This document shows positions 37,834 through 46,844 of a DNA stretch of 64,000 nucleotides, one piece after another. This stretch comes from Marivita sp. GX14005. Its GTDB lineage: Bacteria > Pseudomonadota > Alphaproteobacteria > Rhodobacterales > Rhodobacteraceae. Numbering within the stretch: the stretch's first letter is position 1; each line of letters opens with the position of its first letter. The notes beneath the pieces are model-generated. The model worked only from the letters and a program-made list of their open reading frames with translations. It ran no database searches and was not told the DNA's origin. The translations under genes were made by a program, and so were the position numbers. The DNA is taken from the NCBI RefSeq assembly GCF_023370775.1, contig NZ_JAMCCQ010000001.1:744001-808000 (forward strand), in the 5' to 3' direction.

Positions 37834-38813
37834 TCTGGGAGACCATCCTGTCCGCATTTCTCTGGCTTGTAGGGGGCGCCGTTCTGATCGCCACGCTCCT
37901 GCCGCTGACAAACAGCGTCCGCTGGTGGATCCGCATGTGGGATTTCCCGCGCCTCCACCTTGCAGCGCTTGCGTTGGCGGTATTGCTCTTGGGTTTTGCC
38001 TTTGCCGTGCCGTTCTATCCGGTTTTGATGGCATTGATGGCGGGCGTATTGGCCTACCAGGCCGTCCTGATCTTTCCCTACACACCACTTGCGCGAACGG
38101 AGATGGCCAAGAAGACCGCGCCGCCCGACACGTCGGAAGTCCGGCTCTTGGCCGCGAATGTGCAGATGGGCAACGATAGATACGACGACCTCGCCCATAT
38201 CATCGAACGCGAGAATCCCGATGCCGTTCTGCTCATGGAAACCGATCAGGATTGGGCCGATGGGTTGCACGACACGCTCGCCCGCTACGATACGATCAAG
38301 GCGCATGTCTCGGACAACTATTATGGTATGATCTTTGCCACTCGGCTCAAGGCGCTGGATTGCGATTTCATCTGGCCACATGGTGATGACACACCGGCGC
38401 TCAAGGCGCTTCTCGCTGACAACGAAGGCACCTATTTCAACTTTATCGGCCTGCACCCGCGCCCACCCGTTCCCGGCAACACGACGAAAGTGCGCGACCG
38501 GCAAATTCGGAAGGCTGCCGAGATGACGGCATCAGCCGAACGGCCGACTGTCTGCATGGGCGATTTCAACGATGTCGCATGGTCCTGGACAACGCAGCGG
38601 TTCAAGCATTACGGAAATTTCCTCGAACCCCGCGTCGGGCGTGGCATGGTGTCCAGCTTTCATACGAAATCGCGTCTTTTGCGCCTTCCGATTGACCAGC
38701 TGTTTTTGACCGAGAACGTCAATCTTGTTTCGTTCGGCAGGCTCGAAAGCTTCGGCTCGGATCATTTTCCGATTCAGACAAGCGTCTTTTTCGATCCGTC
38801 GCCGGGCACCTAA
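37830..38813 (+). CDS. Membrane-anchored endonuclease/exonuclease/phosphatase-family protein
   Basis: 327 residues. Two or three hydrophobic helices at about 5-82 precede an EEP catalytic domain with the segments LAANVQMGNDRYDDLAHII, LLMETDQDW, CMGDFNDVAWSW and GSDHFPI, which supply the expected Asn, Glu, Asp/Asn and Asp/His active-site residues. The substrate could be a phospholipid, nucleic acid or sugar phosphate on the outer face of the membrane; sequence alone does not decide. It is coupled to yihY and overlaps the convergent DUF421 gene by 4 bases. Confidence 0.88.
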   Translation: MIWETILSAFLWLVGGAVLIATLLPLTNSVRWWIRMWDFPRLHLAALALAVLLLGFAFAVPFYPVLMALMAGVLAYQAVLIFPYTPLARTEMAKKTAPPDTSEVRLLAANVQMGNDRYDDLAHIIERENPDAVLLMETDQDWADGLHDTLARYDTIKAHVSDNYYGMIFATRLKALDCDFIWPHGDDTPALKALLADNEGTYFNFIGLHPRPPVPGNTTKVRDRQIRKAAEMTASAERPTVCMGDFNDVAWSWTTQRFKHYGNFLEPRVGRGMVSSFHTKSRLLRLPIDQLFLTENVNLVSFGRLESFGSDHFPIQTSVFFDPSPGT

Positions 38814-39340
38814 CGTTTAGACTGCGTTGGATCTTCCAAGCCCGTAAAAAGCCTTTCATCAACATGCTCGCCATGCAGCACGGTGACATTGCCCGTCGTT
38901 TCAAGGACCACGGCCCGCACCTGGGATAGATCGAGCGCGTTGGCTTCGCGCAGCTTGGCGATGAGATCTTCCTCCGACACGCGCGTGCGGCGCAGCATGT
39001 CGTGCAGGATCACGCCGTCCTTCATCAGCAGCACAGGCGTGTTCTGCACCAGCTCGTCGAACCGGTCCGACCGCTGCCGGATCTGCGCGACCGTGTATTG
39101 AACCGCAAAGAGCGATGCCATCGCTGCCATTGTCTGAAACAGCTCCACCCAGGCGTTCGATTGCGACGCGCCGGCCAAAAGCGAACCCATCGCCACCGTC
39201 ATCACGAAGTCGAAATTCGTCATTTTCGAAAAGGATCGGAGCCCGACGATCCGCACCAGAAGGATGATCCAGAAAAGCCCGATGGCGCTGAGCAGCAACC
39301 CCTTGGCAATCGCGTCGAGCATATCGTGGTCGAAAAACAT
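38810..39340 (-). CDS. DUF421 (YetF-like) membrane protein
   Basis: 176 residues from ATG 39340 (GAGGGAA 5-6 bases upstream). Three membrane helices at about 5-95 carry the family blocks LLVRIVGLRSFSKMTNFDFV and MGSLLAGASQS; a soluble DUF421 domain follows (VLLMKDGVILHDMLRRTRVS). No biochemical function is established for this family. It lies 8 bases after the DUF998 gene and is probably co-transcribed with it. Confidence 0.88.
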   Translation of the reverse strand: MFFDHDMLDAIAKGLLLSAIGLFWIILLVRIVGLRSFSKMTNFDFVMTVAMGSLLAGASQSNAWVELFQTMAAMASLFAVQYTVAQIRQRSDRFDELVQNTPVLLMKDGVILHDMLRRTRVSEEDLIAKLREANALDLSQVRAVVLETTGNVTVLHGEHVDERLFTGLEDPTQSKR

Positions 39341-39348
39341 CGCTTCCC

Positions 39349-39969
39349 TCAGCCGATCCTGCGCGCCACGGAAATCATCATGGATGCGAAAGTCGTCACC
39401 CAAAGCAGCGTAATCACGCCCAGCCCACGCTCATAGGCCCCGTCATATTCCGTCGGCAGAATGAAGAACACCGGCGCGCCGAGTATCCACAAGACCGCGC
39501 AAAGCCGCGTAACCTTCGCGTAGCCATTCCCGATCAGCGCCATGCCGCGCGCCATCACGACGAACAACACCGCAAAGAGAAAGCCCAGCGCGTAGACAAG
39601 ATAACTGTGGATCACGATGCCGTCACGGTCACTATCGCCATATTCATTGCGCGCGCCGATCACCACCACGATGGCGGCGAGCAGAGCGAGACACAGGATC
39701 CCGATGTTCCACCTCGTACCATCCGTATGATGGTGCGCGGCCCCGATGGCGCAGGCCATGAGTGCGGCCGCATATCCGTAAAGCGCGAAATCCTGGATGA
39801 TCTCGTATGGTCCGGCGGCCAGATCGCTGACGGTATCGGCGACCCAGTCATGCCCCGGCACGACGATCCCGCCGATGATATTGCCGAGAATCAGCGCCAG
39901 AGATCCCGCGAGCGCAGTCGTCCCCGTGGCCATGAGAAGATGCGCGCTGGCCTTGGCTGGCGGTGTCAT
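39349..39969 (-). CDS. DUF998 membrane protein
   Basis: 206 residues with six predicted membrane helices. The block VPGHDWVADTVSDLAAGPYE after the first helix is typical of DUF998 proteins, whose role is unknown. The second half has FAVLFVVMARGMALIGNG and ends in basic residues. The gene is separated from polA by 83 bases on the same strand and from DUF421 by 8 bases. Confidence 0.8.
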   Translation of the reverse strand: MTPPAKASAHLLMATGTTALAGSLALILGNIIGGIVVPGHDWVADTVSDLAAGPYEIIQDFALYGYAAALMACAIGAAHHHTDGTRWNIGILCLALLAAIVVVIGARNEYGDSDRDGIVIHSYLVYALGFLFAVLFVVMARGMALIGNGYAKVTRLCAVLWILGAPVFFILPTEYDGAYERGLGVITLLWVTTFASMMISVARRIG

Positions 39970-40052
39970 CGCGTTCCGTCCCTCCGATTTCGGTCCCGGG
40001 AAAAACGCGCTACTCCAGATTTGGTTGCGGCACCGTTCAGTTCCGGTTCGGC

Positions 40053-42857
40053 CTAATGCGCCTCCGCCCAGTTGCGCCCCTGCCCGGCATCCGCGACCAG
40101 CGGCACGTCGAGCTTCACCACCGGGTCCGCTGCGCCTTCCATGACCTGCCGCGCGACCGCGATCAACTCATCCTCCGCGCCTTGGTCGACCTCGAACAGC
40201 AGCTCGTCATGCACCTGCAGAAGCATCCGCGCCGGCAAGCCGGCGATAGCATCCGGCATCCGCACCATGGCGCGCCGAATGATGTCCGCCGCCGTGCCCT
40301 GAATCGGCGCATTGATCGCCGCGCGTTTGGCGAATCCGGCGCGCGGCCCCTTCGCGCCGATCTCCGGCGTATGGATCACCCGCCCGAACAGCGTCTCGAC
40401 GCGGTTGTGTTTCTTGGCGAAGGCAGTGGTCTCATCCATGTAGGCGCGGATGCCGGGGAAGCGTTCGAAATAGCGGTCAATGAAGCCCTGCGCATCGGCA
40501 CGCGGGATGCGCAGGTTGCGCGCAAGACCGAAGCCGCTGATACCGTAGATCACCCCGAAATTGATCGCCTTGGCCTGCCGCCGCACATCCGGCGTCATCT
40601 CCTCCATCGGCACGCCGAACATCTCCGACGCGGTGGCGGCGTGAATGTCCTGCCCCTCGCGGAACGCCTCCTTCAAAGCGGCAATATCGGCGATATGCGC
40701 AAGGATGCGCAGCTCGATCTGGCTGTAATCAAGCGCCACCAGCGTCTTGCCTTCTTCGGCAACGAACGCCTCCCGGATGCGGCGGCCTTCTTCGCTGCGG
40801 ATCGGGATGTTCTGCAGGTTGGGATCTGTCGAGGCCAGACGCCCGGTATTGGCCCCGGCGATGGAATAGCAGGTGTGAACGCGGCCCGTTTCGGGATTGA
40901 TGTGGTCTTGCAGCGCGTCGGTATAGGTCGATTTCAGCTTGGACAGTTGCCGCCAGTCCAATACCCGGCGCGGCAGTTCGTGCTCGGTCGCCAGATCCTC
41001 CAGCACATCCGCACCGGTGGCATAAGCCCCCGTCTTGCCCCGCTTGCCGCCCTCGAGGCTCATCTCGTCGAACAGGATCTCCCCAAGCTGCTTGGGAGAG
41101 CCGACATTGAATTTGCGCCCTGCCAAGGCATAGATCTCGTCCTCCAGCCCTGCCATTTTCTGACTGAACGCGTTGGACATGCGCGAGAGCGTGTCGCGAT
41201 CCACCTTGATTCCACTCCGCTCCATCTGCGCGAGAACCGGAACCAACGGCCGCTCCATCCGCTCGTAAACGCGCGTGACCCGCACGCGGTGCAACTGCGG
41301 CTTGAAGGTCAGCCAAAGCCGCAGCGTCACCTCCGCATCCTCAGCGGCGTAGCGCGTTGCCTTGTCGATGGGAACGCGGTCGAACGTGATCTGGCTCTTG
41401 CCGGAGCCGAGAAGTTCCTTGATCGGAATACAGGTGTGGCCAAGATAGCGCTCGGCCAGCGTGTCCATGCCATGCCCATGCAGCCCCGCGTTCATCGCAT
41501 AGGACATCAGCATCGTGTCGTCGATCGGCGCCAGATCGATGCCGTAGCGCGACATGATCTTGGCGTCGTATTTCATGTTCTGCCCGATCTTGAGCACCGC
41601 CGGATCCTCCAGCAGCGACTTGAGCGCGGCCAGCGCCGCCTCCATGCCGATCTGCCCGTCTGCCAGCGCGTCCGAGCCGAACAGCCCCTCGCCCCCTTCG
41701 GCCTTATGCGCCAAAGGCACGTAGCAAGCCCGCCCCGGCGTGATGCAAAGCGAGATACCGACGAGATCCGCCGTCATGTCGTTCAGCCCGGTTGTCTCGG
41801 TGTCGAAAGCGACATGCCCGATCTCGCGCGCCTCAGCGATCCATGCGTTCAGCGCGTCCAGATCGCGGACGCATTCATAGCCCTCGGGATCCATCTCCGG
41901 AAGCTCGGGCGCATCCGCCTCGGGCGGGTTGGCCCCTTCGGGCGTGGTGTCTGGGATCACCGGAGGCTCTACCTCCAGCGCCTCGGCAATGCGCTTGGAC
42001 AGGGTGCGGAACTCCATCTCGCTCAGAAAGGTCAGCAGCTTGTCGGGATCGGGCTCGCGCACCTCCAGATCGTCCAGCGTGAAATCCAGCGGCGTATTGC
42101 AGTCGAGCAGCACCAGCTTCTTGCTGAGCTCGATCTGCTCGCGCTTGTCGATCAGGGTCTGCCGGCGCTTGGGCTGCTTGATGGTATCGGCCTGATCGAG
42201 TAGCGCCTCGAGCGAGCCGTATTCATTGATGAGCAGGGCCGCCGTCTTTACCCCGATCCCCGGCGCGCCGGGCACGTTGTCGATGCTGTCCCCGGCCAGG
42301 GCCTGCACATCGACCACCCGGTCAGGCCAGACGCCGAATTTCTCGAACACGCCATCGCGGTCGATCCGGCGGTTCTTCATCGCGTCCAGCATCTCGACCC
42401 CATCGCCGACAAGCTGCATCAGATCCTTATCCGACGAAATGATCGTCACCCGCCCGCCCGCATCGCGCGCCTGGCAGGCCAGCGTGGCGATGATATCGTC
42501 CGCCTCGAACCCCTCCATCTCCTCGCAGGCGATATTGAAGGCTTCGGTGGCGCGGCGGGTCAGAGGGATCTGGGGGCGCAGATCCTCGGGCATGGCGTCG
42601 CGATTTGCCTTGTATTGGTCATACATCTCGTTGCGAAACGTGTGGCTGCCCTTGTCGAAGATCACCGCGACATGGGTCGGCGCATCGGGGCCGTGATTCC
42701 CCTCGACATATTTTTGCAGCATGTTGCAGAAACCCGAAACCGCCCCGATGGGCAGCCCGTCGGACTTTCGCGTCAGCGGCGGCAGCGCGTGATAGGCCCG
42801 GAAGATGAAGGCCGATCCGTCGATCAGATGAAGGTGATGTCCCTTGCCGAATGTCAT
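40053..42857 (-). CDS. polA: DNA polymerase I
   Basis: 934 residues from ATG 42857, where MTFGKGHHLHLIDGSAFIF matches the family start; an open frame continues upstream without support. Domains in order: 5'-nuclease (1-300), 3'-5' exonuclease (about 330-530) and polymerase (about 545-934). The proofreading residues in VAFDTETTGLND are present, so this exonuclease should be active. Polymerase motif A is DYSQIELR at 710-717 and motif C is H883-D884-E885. Pol I removes RNA primers and fills repair gaps. The gene is single and divergent from a small exported protein. Confidence 0.98.
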   Translation of the reverse strand: MTFGKGHHLHLIDGSAFIFRAYHALPPLTRKSDGLPIGAVSGFCNMLQKYVEGNHGPDAPTHVAVIFDKGSHTFRNEMYDQYKANRDAMPEDLRPQIPLTRRATEAFNIACEEMEGFEADDIIATLACQARDAGGRVTIISSDKDLMQLVGDGVEMLDAMKNRRIDRDGVFEKFGVWPDRVVDVQALAGDSIDNVPGAPGIGVKTAALLINEYGSLEALLDQADTIKQPKRRQTLIDKREQIELSKKLVLLDCNTPLDFTLDDLEVREPDPDKLLTFLSEMEFRTLSKRIAEALEVEPPVIPDTTPEGANPPEADAPELPEMDPEGYECVRDLDALNAWIAEAREIGHVAFDTETTGLNDMTADLVGISLCITPGRACYVPLAHKAEGGEGLFGSDALADGQIGMEAALAALKSLLEDPAVLKIGQNMKYDAKIMSRYGIDLAPIDDTMLMSYAMNAGLHGHGMDTLAERYLGHTCIPIKELLGSGKSQITFDRVPIDKATRYAAEDAEVTLRLWLTFKPQLHRVRVTRVYERMERPLVPVLAQMERSGIKVDRDTLSRMSNAFSQKMAGLEDEIYALAGRKFNVGSPKQLGEILFDEMSLEGGKRGKTGAYATGADVLEDLATEHELPRRVLDWRQLSKLKSTYTDALQDHINPETGRVHTCYSIAGANTGRLASTDPNLQNIPIRSEEGRRIREAFVAEEGKTLVALDYSQIELRILAHIADIAALKEAFREGQDIHAATASEMFGVPMEEMTPDVRRQAKAINFGVIYGISGFGLARNLRIPRADAQGFIDRYFERFPGIRAYMDETTAFAKKHNRVETLFGRVIHTPEIGAKGPRAGFAKRAAINAPIQGTAADIIRRAMVRMPDAIAGLPARMLLQVHDELLFEVDQGAEDELIAVARQVMEGAADPVVKLDVPLVADAGQGRNWAEAH

Positions 42858-43010
42858 GTCGCGCCCCCTGTTGCGTCTGCGCAGATGTGCCATGGTCCGC
42901 CCTCGGGTTCCAGCAATAAGCATGGGCGGTTTCCCGCACAGGGCGCGCTGCACGCGCTTGTCAGGCCGTTCGGTCGCGGTAACATATCCGTGCAAGCGCA
43001 AAGGTGCACG

Positions 43011-43517
43011 ATGATCCGTATTCCCGCTGCAATTGCCGTGACGCTTTGCGCCTCTCAAGCCGGCGCACAAGGCAATTTCGACGGCTTCGGCCTGAACAAA
43101 GAGCCGAAATCAACCTTGCCGGCTTGCGAAAACATCCCCTACGACAAGGCAAACTGCGTGCGTGCGCTGGCCTGTCTGGGCACGGAAGGCGTGTATTTCG
43201 ACGGGCAGGCGCACGGCTGGGACACGGGCATCGTCATCGGCCATCTGGACGACGGAACGTCCTGCACCGGGCAATGGGTCGCCGGCGGACCCACCACACC
43301 GGGCCGGGCCGTTCTGACCTGCGAAAACGGTGTGCGGGCCAACGTGATCTACCATACACAGGACAATGAAACCGGCACGGTGATCGGCAGCGGCTTCGAC
43401 AATCTTGACCGGGAAATCACCGTCTGGTCAGGCGAAAACGTGCTGCAATTCCTGACGGATGAGAACGATGCCACCCCGGCGCTGCCCTGCGGCCCGGCGC
43501 CCATCCCGATCAGCTGA
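43011..43517 (+). CDS. Small exported protein of unknown function
   Basis: 168 residues from ATG 43011, with a signal peptide of about 19 (AAIAVTLCASQAGAQ). The mature part contains seven cysteines, including LPACENI, KANCVRALACLG and TSCTGQW, so it is probably disulfide-stabilised in the periplasm. It contains repeated short Gly/Asp turns and no recognisable catalytic motif. No neighbour suggests its role; it is convergent with the zinc-finger gene, with a 3-base gap. Confidence 0.78.
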   Translation: MIRIPAAIAVTLCASQAGAQGNFDGFGLNKEPKSTLPACENIPYDKANCVRALACLGTEGVYFDGQAHGWDTGIVIGHLDDGTSCTGQWVAGGPTTPGRAVLTCENGVRANVIYHTQDNETGTVIGSGFDNLDREITVWSGENVLQFLTDENDATPALPCGPAPIPIS

Positions 43518-43520
43518 AGC

Positions 43521-43700
43521 TCAGACCTTGCCCTCGAAATCGCGATGCACATATTTCGCGTCGCAATAGCCGCACTCGACCCAGCCGGTGTCGACCGGGA
43601 TCTGCAACCACACGCGCGGATGGCCCAGCGCCCCTTCGCCGCCGTCGCAGGCGATGCGATAGCTGTCGACGATCTTGGTTTCAGGCACTTGCGTTGTCAT
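43521..43700 (-). CDS. Zinc-finger (CHCC, NDUFS6-like) small protein
   Basis: 59 residues from ATG 43700. The metal ligands C18, H27, C43 and C46 have the zf-CHCC spacing (C-X8-H-X15-C-X2-C) seen in the NDUFS6/13-kDa accessory subunit of mitochondrial complex I and its alphaproteobacterial homologues. It may be an accessory factor of NADH dehydrogenase; the link to complex I is known for the eukaryotic family and inferred here. The longer open frame upstream has no family support. Confidence 0.88.
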   Translation of the reverse strand: MTTQVPETKIVDSYRIACDGGEGALGHPRVWLQIPVDTGWVECGYCDAKYVHRDFEGKV

Positions 43701-43776
43701 CGGCTGCGTTCCCTTCGCTCGGGTTTTCCCATATGGGCGGTTTAGGACGACAGCGGCACAGGAGCAAGGGATCGCA

Positions 43777-44694
43777 ATGACACAGGACGCCATTCGCATC
43801 GAAGGTCTGCGCAAAACCTACAAGGGCGGCAAGGAAGCCCTCAAAGGGGTCGATCTGACCGTGCCGCGCGGATCCGTCTTCGGCCTGCTCGGCCCCAATG
43901 GCGCGGGCAAATCCACCCTCATCAACATCCTTGCCGGGCTGGTGACGAAAACCGCCGGGAAGGTCACGATCCAGGGCTGGGATCAGGACGTGAACCCGCG
44001 CCAGTCCCGCGCGGCCATCGGCGTGATGCCCCAGGAATTGAACCTCGATCCGTTCTTCACGCCGCGCGGCGCGCTGGAAGTGCAGGCGGGGCTTTACGGC
44101 GTGCCGAAATCCGAACGGCGCTCGGACGAAATTCTCGAAATGATCGGCCTGACCGACAAGGCCGAAGCCTATGCCCGCACACTGTCGGGCGGGATGCGGC
44201 GGCGGCTCTTGCTGGGCAAGGCGCTGGTCCATTCACCGCGCGTTCTGGTGCTCGACGAGCCGACCGCCGGGGTCGATATCGAACTGCGCCAGATGCTTTG
44301 GGAAAACGTGCGCAAGCTGAACCGCGAGCGCGGCATGACGATCATCCTGACAACGCATTACCTCGAAGAGGCCGAACAGATGTGCGACGAGATCGCGATC
44401 ATCAATCACGGCGAAGTGGCCGCGCGCGACAGCACGCGCAACCTGCTGGGCCAGCTCGACGCGAAGACATTGGTGATCCAGCCGGAAACCGCCATAGGCC
44501 GCTTGCCGCAGGTTCCCGGCATCAGCGCCACCGAACGCGAGGACGGCACGCTCGCCCTGACCTACCGCGCGCGGCAAACCTCGGCAGAGGATGTGCTTGC
44601 CATGCTGCGCGAGAACGGCGTGCGCATCCGCGACGTGCGCACCGAACAGGCCGATCTGGAGGACGTGTTCCTGTCCCTCACGCGCTCGGCCTGA
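43777..44694 (+). CDS. ABC transporter ATP-binding protein (YadG/DrrA-like), no adjacent permease
   Basis: 305 residues from ATG 43777 (GCAAGGG upstream). Walker [10 protein letters not shown] is at 39-47, the signature is [15 protein letters not shown], and [19 protein letters not shown] is Walker B and D-loop. A C-terminal regulatory part of about 75 residues follows. It belongs to the ATPases that partner ABC-2 permeases (lipid, drug or polysaccharide export). No permease flanks it, which is odd for this family; the only ABC-2 permease in the window is 26 kb away at 16522. Confidence 0.9.
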   Translation: MTQDAIRIEGLRKTYKGGKEALKGVDLTVPRGSVFGLLGPNGAGKSTLINILAGLVTKTAGKVTIQGWDQDVNPRQSRAAIGVMPQELNLDPFFTPRGALEVQAGLYGVPKSERRSDEILEMIGLTDKAEAYARTLSGGMRRRLLLGKALVHSPRVLVLDEPTAGVDIELRQMLWENVRKLNRERGMTIILTTHYLEEAEQMCDEIAIINHGEVAARDSTRNLLGQLDAKTLVIQPETAIGRLPQVPGISATEREDGTLALTYRARQTSAEDVLAMLRENGVRIRDVRTEQADLEDVFLSLTRSA

Positions 44695-44703
44695 TCGGCG
44701 CGA

Positions 44704-44725
44704 AAAGCGTTTTCGAAAACGCTTT
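44704..44725. terminator. Perfect 22-bp palindrome between convergent genes
   Basis: The sequence is an uninterrupted palindrome with half-site AAAGCGTTTTC. It stands between the stops of the ABC ATPase and HIT genes and could fold as a bidirectional hairpin terminator, or be a dispersed extragenic repeat. Two copies of GGGCCTTC follow within 20 bases. Confidence 0.6.
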
Positions 44726-44745
44726 GAAGGGCCTTCGAGGGGCCT

Positions 44746-45114
44746 TCACCCCTTGGCCAGCATCCGGCCCAGATTGCGCCCGCCAAGCACATGCACATGC
44801 AGATGCGGCACTTCCTGCACGCCCGCCCGCCCGGCGTTCGAGATGACGCGATAGCCACCCTCCTGCACACCTTCGGCCTTGCAAACCTCGCCGATCACCC
44901 GCGTGAAATCGACGATCTCGGCATCGCTCGCCTCAAGCGCGAAATGGTCGTAGCAGACATACGGCCCCTTGGGGATCACCAGCACATGCACCGGCGCCTG
45001 CGCGCTGATATCGCGAAAGGCCAGCGTGTGCTCGGTCTCCATCACCGTGTCGTTCGGGATCTCGCCGCGCAGGATCTTGGCGAAGATGTTCTGATCGTCG
45101 TATTCATAGCTCAT
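44746..45114 (-). CDS. HIT-family nucleotide-binding hydrolase (HinT-like)
   Basis: 122 residues from ATG 45114, with GAGGAGG 7 bases upstream. The histidine triad is H104, H106 and H108 in HLHVHVLGG, close to the C-terminus as expected. HinT proteins hydrolyse adenosine phosphoramidates and aminoacyl-adenylates. The gene begins 11 bases after the stop of the GT14-like gene on the same strand and may be carried on its transcript, though the strong ribosome-binding site allows separate translation. Confidence 0.94.
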   Translation of the reverse strand: MSYEYDDQNIFAKILRGEIPNDTVMETEHTLAFRDISAQAPVHVLVIPKGPYVCYDHFALEASDAEIVDFTRVIGEVCKAEGVQEGGYRVISNAGRAGVQEVPHLHVHVLGGRNLGRMLAKG

Positions 45115-45125
45115 GGCGTGCCTCC

Positions 45126-46703
45126 TCAATCGGCAAAAAGGTGGTCCGTTCGTGCAAGCTCTAGCGCCTGATCGGGCGGGATCGACAGGAAAGACGCCAG
45201 CGATACCGCGTTCACCTCGGGGCTGTCCTCCTCCCGGATGCGCTGGTGGTTCTCGAATTCGGCGTCGCGGATATGATCGCTCTCATGCACGATATCGTTG
45301 CGGATCGTCGGCAAGAGCCGCTCCAGCGTCTCGCGCGGCGTGCGCTCCCCGGCAAGCCCGACGCGCATGGCGTGTCCGATCAGGTAATCGTCGGTGAAGG
45401 TGCAATTGATCTCCAGAAGCCGCGTCGAGGCACGATCGCGGCAGAAATCCTCCAGCAGATCGAGGTTGCCGGGATCCATGCACACCACCATCCGGTCCGA
45501 TTCGTAATAATCGAACAGCATCCGCATCAATGACCGCCGGTGCCGGTGCCGCTTGGCAAGCGTGCTCTGGATGCCGCCCATATCGGGCAATTCGGTGTTT
45601 TCCTCGTTGAACAGGTATTCGATGCAAGGAATGTTCGTCTGCTGCTTGATCCGCGCGACGAGCCGCTTGGCGACGTGCCATTTCTTGCACACCACGATCA
45701 GCAATTCACGTTCGCGGCCAAGCGTGCTTTCCTTCTCCCAGAACCGCGCGGCGAACCGTCGGCCGATCCGGCCCTTGCCGGTCAGGAACTTGTAGAGCGA
45801 GCGGCCCTCGTTCGAGATCTCGAAATTGACCCCGCGCGCGGAATAAAGCGAGCCAAGCCGTTCCTTCAGATCGAGCGCCTCGGGGCTGATCTTGCGGGCG
45901 AACAGGAAATCCTGGCTGAGCAGCAGATCGAAATGATCGTTGTAGAACGTGACCGGCATCCCGTAATCGGAGAACATCAGGAAGGTCAGCGTCCGGCATT
46001 CGATCTCCGCCTCGGGCACGAGATGGCGCACCAAGGTCTGAAAGAACGTCTCGTCCGGAATCCAGGTGGTCGAGAAGAACCGTTTCACATCGGGCCGCGC
46101 CCGGACGAAATCGAGGATCGCCTCGACCGTATGGCGGCGCAGGCACCACCACTGGCTGCCGATCTGGATATCGATATCCTGCGGGATCTTCCGCGCCAGC
46201 TTGAGCCGTTTCTGCAATTCCAGGCTCTTGTAGAAGACCCATTTCGCATTGCGTTCGTTGAACAAGTGGCGGTAGATCAGCCGCTCTTCCTTCAGCCCCG
46301 TTTTGATCCAGTCCGACGCGAAGAAATCGAAGCTTTCGATGAAATCCACATCGTTACGGTCGAGGAAATCATGCGCGTATTCGGCGGTCTTGATCGCCTG
46401 ACAATCCCCCGAAAGCATGTAGAAATGCGTGGCATGGGGAAAAGCGGCGACCGCGGCCTCGACGGCATAGAGCGTCGCCTGCACCAAAGACCATTCGCCC
46501 CAGCCGCATTTGACGCGCTTTTTGGCGAAGGTGACATTGGGATTGTCGCCCAGCGCGGTGTGGATCGTTTTATAGGCCGCCGCACTGGCGCGGGCGTCGA
46601 AATGAATGGCGATGTAATCGCCCACCGCCGTCAGGCTGAGCGCCTGCCGGATGATCGCGTCAGGATCCTTGTGGCATAGCAATATGAAGGCAATTTTTGC
46701 CAT
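45126..46703 (-). CDS. GT14-like glycosyltransferase, second paralogue, with unknown C-terminal domain
   Basis: 525 residues. The N-terminal 290 match the enzyme at 23752-25455 block by block: IAFILLCHKDPDAIIRQAL, FYMLSGDCQAIKTAEYA, GSQWWCLRRH (182-191) and WIPDETFFQTL with D217-E218. The family includes core-2 GlcNAc-transferases and protein xylosyltransferases. The last 230 residues differ from the first paralogue and contain ELLIVVCKKWHVAKRLVARI and VVCMDPGNLDLLEDFCRD; I cannot assign this part. It is divergent from a sulfotransferase gene, repeating the GT14/sulfotransferase pairing. Confidence 0.82.
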   Translation of the reverse strand: MAKIAFILLCHKDPDAIIRQALSLTAVGDYIAIHFDARASAAAYKTIHTALGDNPNVTFAKKRVKCGWGEWSLVQATLYAVEAAVAAFPHATHFYMLSGDCQAIKTAEYAHDFLDRNDVDFIESFDFFASDWIKTGLKEERLIYRHLFNERNAKWVFYKSLELQKRLKLARKIPQDIDIQIGSQWWCLRRHTVEAILDFVRARPDVKRFFSTTWIPDETFFQTLVRHLVPEAEIECRTLTFLMFSDYGMPVTFYNDHFDLLLSQDFLFARKISPEALDLKERLGSLYSARGVNFEISNEGRSLYKFLTGKGRIGRRFAARFWEKESTLGRERELLIVVCKKWHVAKRLVARIKQQTNIPCIEYLFNEENTELPDMGGIQSTLAKRHRHRRSLMRMLFDYYESDRMVVCMDPGNLDLLEDFCRDRASTRLLEINCTFTDDYLIGHAMRVGLAGERTPRETLERLLPTIRNDIVHESDHIRDAEFENHQRIREEDSPEVNAVSLASFLSIPPDQALELARTDHLFAD

Positions 46704-46730
46704 TCAGCCCGTCATCTGCCCTTGTTTTTG

Positions 46731-46747
46731 TCTCACTGTCAGTGTGA
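46731..46747. promoter_or_regulatory. Dyad-symmetric operator candidate in a divergent promoter region
   Basis: TC-T-CACTG-T-CAGTG-T-GA is a 17-bp near-perfect inverted repeat with a central T and two flanking T:T mismatches. It lies 28 bases upstream of the GT14-like start and about 100 bases before the sulfotransferase start, in the AT-rich gap between them, so a dimeric regulator bound there could control both genes. Confidence 0.4.
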
Positions 46748-46844
46748 TACGACGCATCATCCATTGAATAAACTCCATTTCTTTGATTTTTTATTTACGT
46801 TACCGGGCGACAAGACCCCGGAACATGTCTGGAGGCGGCAGAAA

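Noticed and set aside
39963-42203. 746-residue open frame on the plus strand
   Set aside because: Antisense to polA, which has all catalytic motifs.
46722-46844. 41-residue N-terminal extension of the type-2 sulfotransferase from TTG 46722
   Set aside because: No ribosome-binding site, AT-rich promoter-like DNA, and the ATG at 46845 has a good GGAGG.
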